Shown: piece after piece, positions 1-4,023 of the stretch
How the letters are laid out: each line of letters starts with the position of its first letter
Position numbering within the stretch: the stretch's first letter is position 1
Source: Clostridiales bacterium
GTDB taxonomy: Bacteria; Bacillota; Clostridia; Lachnospirales; Lachnospiraceae
DNA length: 5,143 bases
Direction: 5' to 3'
NCBI GenBank assembly: GCA_019420405.1
Contig: JAHZHF010000220.1
Span: 1 to 5,143, forward strand
Translations under genes and position numbers: made by a program
Notes under the pieces: model-generated
Seen by the model: only the letters and a program-made list of their open reading frames with translations
The model's database searches: none
Told to the model about the DNA's origin: nothing

Positions 1-99
1 GAAATGGGGCTGTTTTCTGAGCTTTTCAAGACGGAAGTCAGTGAATATATAGCTGTCAAAGGCAGTAGGCGCGGCCGGAAGGATTTTCGAGGTCGATAG
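1..99 (+). CDS. Possible C-terminal end of an unidentified plus-strand gene (partial)
   Basis: An open frame enters from the left edge and runs for 32 codons to a TAG at 97-99. The visible peptide begins EMGLFSELFKTEVSEYIAVK and ends in a strongly basic tail (GSRRGRKDFRGR). It has a reasonable amino-acid mix, but I do not recognise a family. If real, it would be convergent with spoIIE, with the large palindrome between the two stops. The opposite strand is also open here (an ATG at 116 reading to the edge), and a GC-rich inverted repeat overlaps the 3' end, so the coding call is weak. It could equally be non-coding flank of the palindrome. Confidence 0.33.
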   Translation, partial: EMGLFSELFKTEVSEYIAVKGSRRGRKDFRGR

Positions 100-114
100 C
101 CCTCAAGCCGCGCC
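68..114. repeat. GC-rich stem-loop beside the giant palindrome
   Basis: GGCGCGGC at 68-75 is a perfect inverted copy of GCCGCGCC at 107-114. The interior can extend the helix: TT-c-GAGG near 85-92 pairs with CCTCAA at 101-106. Neither strand has a U-run after the stem, so it is not a standard intrinsic terminator. It overlaps the stop codon of the possible plus-strand gene and lies 14 bases from the giant palindrome, so it may be that gene's 3' structure or a side hairpin of the larger element. Confidence 0.5.
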
Positions 115-128
115 ATCTCTGCGTTTAT

Positions 129-480
129 CAGCCTATTTAGTCGATAACATTTCCGTCTGGGAATGCGCAGGAAGCGGAGCAGATGTCTTGAGTACACTTT
201 CTGAGGGAGGGGCAGGAGGGACATGCGCCTTTGGAGGAATCTGTCGGAAGATCTTAGAAGACGAAGAGGTGTTGTTAAGCGGTGCGCAGGGCTTGTCTGA
301 GCGAAGCGAGTTAACCGGAGCGCCGCTTTGCTTTTAAACAACTCTTCGGATTCTTAGATTCTTCCCAGATTCCGGAACGAAGCATGTAACTCCTGTTCCC
401 TTCATCAGAATACGCGTTACAAAATATCTCTCCGCTTCCGGACGTGATCCAACGTCAAATGTTAGTGCACTAAATAGCTG
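129..480. repeat. Giant imperfect palindrome (about 352 bp foldback element)
   Basis: This stretch has no credible gene and reads as one long inverted repeat. Hand pairing from outside in: 129-141 with 469-480 (12 pairs, C133 bulged); 145-152 with 457-464; 154-160 with 449-454; GGAAGCGGAG 170-179 with 430-439 (10 perfect pairs); 181-190 with 420-429; 199-204 with 405-410; 206-218 with 390-403; 221-226 with 382-387; 236-243 with 366-373; 246-250 with 361-365; 251-259 with 351-360; 262-268 with 342-348; 272-276 with 337-341; 277-290 with 315-328. About 118 pairs result, counting a few G-U, around an apical loop near 291-314. The right arm ends exactly at the base before the spoIIE stop codon (481-483). 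No U-run follows either end, so it is not a simple terminator. Candidates are a foldback/MITE-like repeat or a large structured RNA or 3'-UTR element. The palindrome is seen directly; its nature is inference. Confidence 0.9.
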
Positions 481-1878
481 CTACGCTTTCCAGATCCCCA
501 CCGCCAGCACCGTCATATCATCCGCAGGCTCTTTCCCCGTCCAGGCGAGCACCTGTTCCAGCACGTGATGTGCCAGCTCCTTCGGGTTCGTGATAGAAGT
601 CCCCTGTATGATCGTCTCCAGCAGGATATCCTGCTCGCCCACGGGAAGCGCATCCAGAATCCCGTCCGTCACCATGATCACGAAATCTCCGTCCTCTAGC
701 TGCCGTTTAACCGAGTCGATCTCGATCCGGTTGACCACCCCGATGGGAAGACTCGTGGAACTTAAATGTTCTACATGATCTTTCTTCCGGATAAATGTGG
801 ACGACGCCCCCGCCTTGATAATCTCACATTCCCCTGTATACAGATCAAATACTGTCATGTCCACAGTGGAGTAATGGATCTCCTCCCGGCCCATCACCAG
901 CGTCGTATTGATCATCTGGATCGCGGTCTTTTCGGGGAATCCTGCCTCAATCAGCTCTTCCAGAAGCTCGATGACCAGCGTGCTCTCACGGCACGCCTCC
1001 TCCCCGGAACCCATCCCGTCGGACAGCGCCGCTCCCCGTCTTCCGCCCGGCATTTCCATCATGGCGAAACTGTCCCCTGAGATCTTGGAACAGCCCCTGC
1101 CGATACGGGCTGTCCCCTGCATGGTATAGAAGGCCGGCCCTTCCCTGCACACGATTGTCATATACCGGTTTCCCAGCATCATTGCGCTGTCCCCCGGCAG
1201 TACAAGCCGCCGTCCCGATGCATCAGACACCACTTTTACCACCTCTTTGACCGTTATCTTTCCCTTCCCCATATTTCTGGCAGTAATATGGATCTCATAT
1301 CTTCCCTCGCCATTCATAAAGAAATTCGTGTACAGCACCCGCACCCCTTTTCGTTTCAGGGCATTCACAATCCGCTTTTCCAGACGTTCGTCCGAAAAGA
1401 TGCTCTTCTCCAGCTCTTTCGCGGTACTCTGCATCACATCCGCAAACGTGTCAAGCTGTATGGCGCACCCCTCCCGGCTCCTCGCCAGCCGGTTTCCCCA
1501 CATCATATTCTGTCTCGCCTCGTGAAATCCCGCCAGCATCTCCCTCAGGAACCGGGGCGCCATGATGCACCGCTGCATCAGCTTCCGCTTTGTCTCCGTA
1601 TTCAACTCATTCCCGTACTGATCCACAGCCGAGAGGATCTCATATCCCATCTGATAAGTATGTACAAAGTTTTCTCCCCAGCACCAGCCGCATTTCTCAC
1701 ATTTTCCACAGACATTTTCCTTCACCGACACAAACATCTCCTCGATCTCCTCCGAGGAAAAAGACTGACGTTTCTCCTCCAGGCCGGTAAATGTCTGTGA
1801 AAGCTGCCTCAGTGAATGGGAAAGTTTTTCTATCTGTTCTACATAGGGGCTTCCGTGCAGTGCCTGTCCCTGTTCCAT
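481..1878 (-). CDS. spoIIE: Stage II sporulation protein E, short form without membrane domain (PP2C phosphatase)
   Basis: SpoIIE dephosphorylates the anti-anti-sigma factor SpoIIAA, which releases sigma-F in the forespore; the classical protein also sits at the polar septum. This copy has 465 residues from ATG 1878, preceded by AGGAAG about 9 bases upstream. An in-frame ATG at 1986 is rejected because it overlaps the divIC terminator's U-run and adds a non-family sequence. Residues 1-50 look helical. A Cys cluster with four Cys spaced CxxC (57, 60, 63, 66), then W67 and an RC at 103-104, matches the SpoIIE cytoplasmic regulatory region. The PP2C domain spans about 254-465 with SGDSF (267-271), SDGMGSG (286-292), STVDMTVFDL (337-346), VTDGILDA (403-410) and DDMTV (453-457), so the metal-binding aspartates are present. 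Classical SpoIIE is about 800 residues with some ten membrane helices at the N-terminus; none are encoded here. The gene probably forms its own transcription unit. SpoIIE identity is strong; how a soluble form is localised is unknown. Confidence 0.93.
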   Translation of the reverse strand: MEQGQALHGSPYVEQIEKLSHSLRQLSQTFTGLEEKRQSFSSEEIEEMFVSVKENVCGKCEKCGWCWGENFVHTYQMGYEILSAVDQYGNELNTETKRKLMQRCIMAPRFLREMLAGFHEARQNMMWGNRLARSREGCAIQLDTFADVMQSTAKELEKSIFSDERLEKRIVNALKRKGVRVLYTNFFMNGEGRYEIHITARNMGKGKITVKEVVKVVSDASGRRLVLPGDSAMMLGNRYMTIVCREGPAFYTMQGTARIGRGCSKISGDSFAMMEMPGGRRGAALSDGMGSGEEACRESTLVIELLEELIEAGFPEKTAIQMINTTLVMGREEIHYSTVDMTVFDLYTGECEIIKAGASSTFIRKKDHVEHLSSTSLPIGVVNRIEIDSVKRQLEDGDFVIMVTDGILDALPVGEQDILLETIIQGTSITNPKELAHHVLEQVLAWTGKEPADDMTVLAVGIWKA

Positions 1879-1911
1879 AACTTTGACTTCCTTTCTGTCC
1901 TTAATTTCTTT

Positions 1912-1938
1912 CCGCCGCAGGACGATCCTGCACAGCGG
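1912..1938 (-). promoter_or_regulatory. Stem-loop in the spoIIE upstream/leader region
   Basis: GCAGGA (1917-1922) and TCCTGC (1926-1931) form a perfect 6-bp stem around a 3-base loop. CCGC (1912-1915) and GCGG (1935-1938) extend it. It lies 33 bases before the spoIIE start and has no U-run after it, so it is not a terminator. It could be a leader structure or an operator-like dyad. I found no convincing sigma-A -35/-10 pair or Spo0A box between the divIC terminator and spoIIE; TAAAAT (1951-1946 on the minus strand) is the best -10-like sequence but lacks a matching -35 at 17 or 21 bases. Confidence 0.35.
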
Positions 1939-1984
1939 GCTTTGTATTTTACAGGACGGCCGGAATGCCTTCCCCGCATAATAC

Positions 1985-2016
1985 AAAAAAGAATCCGGGA
2001 GTTTTCTCCCGGATTC
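1985..2016 (-). terminator. Intrinsic terminator after divIC
   Basis: Read on the minus strand, GAATCCGGGAG, loop AAAA and CTCCCGGATTC form a perfect 11-bp stem followed at once by six T residues (1990-1985). It begins 34 bases after the divIC stop codon. This is a textbook Rho-independent terminator, and it separates divIC transcription from spoIIE, implying that spoIIE has its own promoter in the roughly 105 bases that follow. Confidence 0.92.
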
Positions 2017-2050
2017 TTCATTCGTAATTCAAAACTCATCCGCCCGTCTC

Positions 2051-2389
2051 TTACTGAGCAGGCTTAAATACGATCTCGTTCGGATCTACCAGATCCAGCT
2101 TATTTTCCGCCGTATCCTTAATATAATCATCCGTCTGAACGTACTCTTCAAATTCCTTCACTTCTTCGGACCGTTTTTCCTCTTCCTTAATCTGTGCCTC
2201 AAGTTCTTTTTCCTGAGCCTTATACTGTGTATTCTTCGCCTGGAGCTTCACGGAACTTACCGCGAGCACGCCGCTCAAAACTATAAGAACCACACAGATC
2301 AGAAGCACGCTCCTTCTGTGATGCCGCAGCCTGGAATTCCGCTTCCCGGCGGCAGAGCGGCCTGTCCTTCTCCTTTTGCCCTTATCCAT
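2051..2389 (-). CDS. divIC: Septum formation initiator DivIC (FtsB/DivIC family)
   Basis: A 112-residue bitopic division protein. The family joins FtsL and DivIB (FtsQ) in the divisome at mid-cell and in the sporulation septum, where it helps control septal peptidoglycan synthesis. Visible features are a very basic cytoplasmic N-terminus (residues 1-26, many Arg/Lys), one transmembrane helix (about 27-48), a charged Glu/Lys-rich coiled coil (about 49-82) and a short extracytoplasmic tail containing YIKDTAENKLDLVDPNEIVF, typical of the DivIC/FtsB C-terminus. The start at 2389 has GGGTGAG about 6 bases upstream. The yabQ-divIC order is conserved in spore-formers. It has its own sigma-A-like promoter and terminator, which suits a gene needed in growing cells as well as in sporulation. 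FtsL-like proteins share the topology, but tail and position favour DivIC. Confidence 0.9.
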   Translation of the reverse strand: MDKGKRRRTGRSAAGKRNSRLRHHRRSVLLICVVLIVLSGVLAVSSVKLQAKNTQYKAQEKELEAQIKEEEKRSEEVKEFEEYVQTDDYIKDTAENKLDLVDPNEIVFKPAQ

Positions 2390-2444
2390 TCATACTCACC
2401 CGCTTATTCATCTGATTCGTATCTCCCCACTAAATGCTACTGTT

Positions 2445-2473
2445 ATTCTATCTGGTTTTCTAATGCTTTTCAA
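2445..2473 (-). promoter_or_regulatory. Sigma-A-type promoter for divIC
   Basis: On the minus strand, TTGAAA (-35, 2473-2468), a 17-base spacer and TAGAAT (-10, 2450-2445) each match the housekeeping consensus at five of six positions. Initiation would fall near 2438, giving a leader of about 50 bases before the divIC start. It lies in the 140-base yabQ-divIC gap, which holds no other gene. Confidence 0.72.
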
Positions 2474-2529
2474 GTTTTTTCTTTTCCTTTACGGAGATTT
2501 TATGTAACAGTTCAGCCATAGGGGCGGTT

Positions 2530-2841
2530 TTACGAATGGCGCGGGCTGGACTGACACAATTTTAGCAGCAGCTTCCCGAAGCCCCTTCCCACAGCAGCTC
2601 CGCACAGCAGTCCGAGCAGGAAGAACCACCGTATACTCCCGTAGGTCGTCTCATACATCCCTGCGAAAATATATATGCTCGCTCCGAGCCAGAACAAAAT
2701 GTCCTCCACGCCCGCCGCAAGATAACTGTGCCGTATCAGCAGCCTGATACATTCCAGGATGCCATAAGCCTCCAGAATACTCACCCCTGTCAGAAATGCG
2801 TACAGAAAGATCCTTGCCTCTGAACCTATTCCGAGTATCAT
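2530..2841 (-). CDS. yabQ: Spore cortex biosynthesis protein YabQ
   Basis: A 103-residue integral membrane protein. In Bacillus subtilis, YabQ is made in the mother cell, sits in the outer forespore membrane and is needed for normal cortex formation; its biochemical role is unknown. Hydrophobic stretches at about 9-36, 46-63 and 70-95 suggest three membrane segments. The N-terminal part (FLYAFLTGVSILEAYGILEC, 12-31) fits the family's first helix. It is much shorter than the B. subtilis protein (about 200 residues), as it stops soon after the last hydrophobic segment. The start at 2841 is set by TAGGAG, which overlaps the yabP stop codon and lies 6 bases upstream, so the two are probably translated in tandem. 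The assignment rests partly on position after yabP and before divIC. Confidence 0.83.
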   Translation of the reverse strand: MILGIGSEARIFLYAFLTGVSILEAYGILECIRLLIRHSYLAAGVEDILFWLGASIYIFAGMYETTYGSIRWFFLLGLLCGAAVGRGFGKLLLKLCQSSPRHS

Positions 2842-2850
2842 ATCCCGCTC

Positions 2851-3135
2851 CTATTTAAACAGTTTTGACAGGAAGCTCTCTCCCTGCTTCACCGCCGGCG
2901 AAGAGCTGGAATAGGCAATACTGTCAATATTTCCCGCCAGATCCACCTCTCCTTTCTCCACGCTAAGACGGTTCACATGCAGATCCGTCCCTTTAACCAT
3001 AAGCATCCCCTGCTCCGTTTCCAGCAGGATCTCGTTCAGATCAAAGGACAGAACGTCAAGCACCCCTGTCACCATCCCCGATTTTCTGTTATTTACCACG
3101 AGTTTATGCGATTTTGCAATACGTTGTTCTTCCAT
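2851..3135 (-). CDS. yabP: Sporulation protein YabP (YabP/YqfC family)
   Basis: A 94-residue soluble protein of the YabP/YqfC family, made in the mother cell under sigma-E in Bacillus. The family is small and beta-rich; its paralogue YqfC works with YqfD, and YabP's exact function is unclear. The family signature covers most of the chain: HKLVVNNRKSGMVTGVLDVL (10-29), then FDLNEILLET, a central MVKGTDLHVNRLSVEKGEVD (46-65) and GNIDSIAYS (68-76). The final 18 residues are a Ser/Lys-rich tail. GGAGG lies 8 bases before the ATG. Nine bases separate its stop from yabQ, so the two form a bicistron, and a sigma-E-like promoter lies 59-87 bases before the start. Confidence 0.93.
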   Translation of the reverse strand: MEEQRIAKSHKLVVNNRKSGMVTGVLDVLSFDLNEILLETEQGMLMVKGTDLHVNRLSVEKGEVDLAGNIDSIAYSSSSPAVKQGESFLSKLFK

Positions 3136-3193
3136 TCCTGCACCCTCCCCGGACTCGGCGTCCCAATACGATGCATTCGGACACCTGATTCTA

Positions 3194-3222
3194 TATATAT
3201 GAGAGGCAGTCCATATTTATTC
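3194..3222 (-). promoter_or_regulatory. Candidate sigma-E promoter for yabP-yabQ
   Basis: On the minus strand, GAATAAA (3222-3216), exactly 14 bases, then CATATATA (3201-3194). This fits the known sigma-E pattern (a -35 of the KMATATT type, 14-15 bases, a -10 of the CATACAMT type), including the invariant CATA. It lies in the 105-base gap between rqcP and yabP, exactly where B. subtilis places sigma-E control of yabP. No housekeeping promoter is apparent in the same gap. Assignment to sigma-E is by pattern only. Confidence 0.7.
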
Positions 3223-3240
3223 CCCGGTATTCTCCTGTTT

Positions 3241-3480
3241 TTAAAGATAACGGAACATCTCCGCCGCATCTTCTTTTTTGGTCGTTTCCTGTAATTTCAG
3301 CACTTCCGCTTTTACATTTTTCGTACCGAACTGAATCTCAATCACGTCCCCCGGCTTCACCTGCACGGATGCTTTCGCCGGGCGTCCGTTGACCGTCACC
3401 CTGCCCGCGTCACAGGCTTCATTTGCCACAGTGCGCCTCTTGATCAGCCTCGATACCTTTAGAAATTTATCCAGACGCAT
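3241..3480 (-). CDS. rqcP: RqcP (YabO), S4-domain ribosome-associated quality-control factor
   Basis: A 79-residue S4 RNA-binding protein related to Hsp15. In Bacillus, RqcP binds the obstructed 50S subunit with RqcH and supports C-terminal alanine tailing of stalled nascent chains. The S4 signature is plain from residue 1: MRLDKFLKVSRLIKRRTVAN (1-20), then EACDAGRVTVNG (21-32) and the strand KPGDVIEIQF (42-51). Length is close to the roughly 86 residues of B. subtilis YabO. Two ATGs lie in tandem (3483 and 3480); the second is 7 bases from AGGGAG and gives the usual MRLDKFL start, so it is preferred. It sits between hup and yabP as in many spore-formers. Expression may come from partial read-through of the hup hairpin or from a weak overlapping promoter (CTGAGA, 17 bases, TACAAT at 3600-3572). 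Confidence 0.92.
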   Translation of the reverse strand: MRLDKFLKVSRLIKRRTVANEACDAGRVTVNGRPAKASVQVKPGDVIEIQFGTKNVKAEVLKLQETTKKEDAAEMFRYL

Positions 3481-3546
3481 CATTCCTCTCCCTTCTTTTA
3501 CTTTCCGCTTTTCTGGCACATTTCGTTTCTCCTGCGCGCCATTCAG

Positions 3547-3584
3547 AAAAGGCACCTACAACGCGCCGTGCATTGTAAGTGCCT
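3547..3584 (-). terminator. Terminator or attenuator after hup
   Basis: On the minus strand, AGGCACTTACAA (3584-3573) pairs with TTGTAGGTGCCT (3561-3550) around an 11-base loop, giving 12 pairs with one G-U, followed by TTTT then CTG. It begins 39 bases after the hup stop. The U-run is only four long, so termination may be partial, which would let a minority of hup transcripts continue into rqcP. Confidence 0.75.
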
Positions 3585-3623
3585 GTACACTCTGTCTCAG
3601 CTCTCTGTTTTCAAAGCTCCGGA

Positions 3624-3896
3624 TTAGTTGATCGCATCCTTTAAAGCTTTTCCAGCTTTGAACTTCGGAGCCTTGCATGCCTCGATCTTCATAGTCTTTC
3701 CAGTCTGCGGATTTCTTCCCTCTCTTGCAGCTCTCTTGCTCACTTCGAAAGTTCCGAATCCAACGAGCTGTACTTTCTCGTCGTTCTTAAGCTGCTCTGT
3801 TACTACATCAATGAAAGCCTTTAAAGCCTTCTCAGAATCTTTCTTGGAAATCTCTGCCTTCTCTGCGATTGCTGTAATTAATTCTGTTTTGTTCAT
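3624..3896 (-). CDS. hup: DNA-binding protein HU
   Basis: A 90-residue histone-like protein that works as a dimer to bend and compact DNA and supports replication, repair and recombination. The full HU fold is visible: helical dimerisation part MNKTELITAIAEKAEISKKD (1-20) and SEKALKAFIDVVTEQL (21-36), then GFGTFEV (46-52), the DNA-gripping arm with RNPQTG (61-66, whose Pro63 is the intercalating residue in the family), and the C-terminal helix KFKAGKALKDAIN (78-90). Length is exactly typical. The start at 3896 has AGGAGG 8 bases upstream; an in-frame ATG at 4019 is rejected because it overlaps the promoter. Translation signals, promoter and leader hairpin all suggest high expression. Confidence 0.97.
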   Translation of the reverse strand: MNKTELITAIAEKAEISKKDSEKALKAFIDVVTEQLKNDEKVQLVGFGTFEVSKRAAREGRNPQTGKTMKIEACKAPKFKAGKALKDAIN

Positions 3897-3944
3897 GGAT
3901 AAGTCCTCCTCTTCGTATCTGCATACGGTCTTATTCTGATTCTT

Positions 3945-3983
3945 AAAGGGGAATACGCCTTCCGGCCGCGTATTTCCGCCTTT
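3945..3983 (-). promoter_or_regulatory. 5'-terminal stem-loop in the hup mRNA leader
   Basis: The arms 3983-3968 and 3958-3945 pair over 14 bp with two single-base bulges (3978 and 3973) around a 9-base loop. From the hup -10 element, transcription should begin near 3984, so the helix would lie at the extreme 5' end of the message. No U-run follows, so it is not a terminator. Terminal stem-loops like this are known to shield abundant mRNAs from 5'-end decay; that role here is inference. Confidence 0.6.
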
Positions 3984-3990
3984 ATGTACT

Positions 3991-4019
3991 GTTATAACGG
4001 TTTCACGGGGCTTTGTCAA
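3991..4019 (-). promoter_or_regulatory. Sigma-A promoter for hup
   Basis: On the minus strand, a perfect TTGACA (-35, 4019-4014), a 17-base spacer and TATAAC (-10, 3996-3991, five of six). It begins only 4 bases after the phosphoglucomutase stop codon. Predicted start is near 3984, giving a leader of about 88 bases that carries a stem-loop and a strong Shine-Dalgarno sequence. This is the best housekeeping promoter in the window. Confidence 0.87.
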
Positions 4020-4023
4020 GATT

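Noticed and set aside
71..82. GCGGCCGGAAGG shared with the hup leader (reverse orientation, 3958-3969)
   Set aside because: A 12-base match in a 5-kb GC-rich window is expected by chance, and the flanks do not match.
1..116. Minus-strand open frame from an ATG at 116 to the left edge, as a possible tilS start
   Set aside because: The peptide lacks the TilS SGGxDS loop or any known motif, and no clear ribosome binding site precedes it.
121..136. Target-site duplication flanking the palindrome, or terminal inverted repeats of an IS
   Set aside because: The flanks TTTAT and CTACG do not match as direct repeats, and no transposase is encoded within it. GCGT 121-124 and ACGC 483-486 are too short to prove a longer arm.
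129..480. Retron msr-msd, CRISPR array, tRNA or riboswitch
   Set aside because: No reverse transcriptase is seen nearby; the repeat is a single inverted pair rather than spaced direct repeats; no tRNA cloverleaf or known aptamer core is recognised. A retron with its enzyme beyond the left edge cannot be fully excluded.
1288..1800. 170-codon plus-strand open frame opposite spoIIE, and other plus-strand frames across the window
   Set aside because: They lie antisense to well-recognised genes, have no family-like sequence, and arise from codon bias on the other strand.
1946..1951. TAAAAT as the -10 of a Spo0A-dependent spoIIE promoter
   Set aside because: No acceptable -35 at 17 or 21 bases and no Spo0A box seen nearby.
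1879..1986. Longer spoIIE starting at the ATG at 1986
   Set aside because: The extension overlaps the divIC terminator U-run, has no SpoIIE or membrane character, and the ATG at 1878 has a good ribosome binding site.
3481..3555. Longer rqcP starting at 3555
   Set aside because: The extension begins inside the hup terminator hairpin, and the S4 family starts at MRLDKFL, which has a good ribosome binding site.
3897..4019. Longer HU starting at 4019
   Set aside because: It would cover the -35 and -10 elements and the leader hairpin; the family starts at MNKTELI with AGGAGG upstream.
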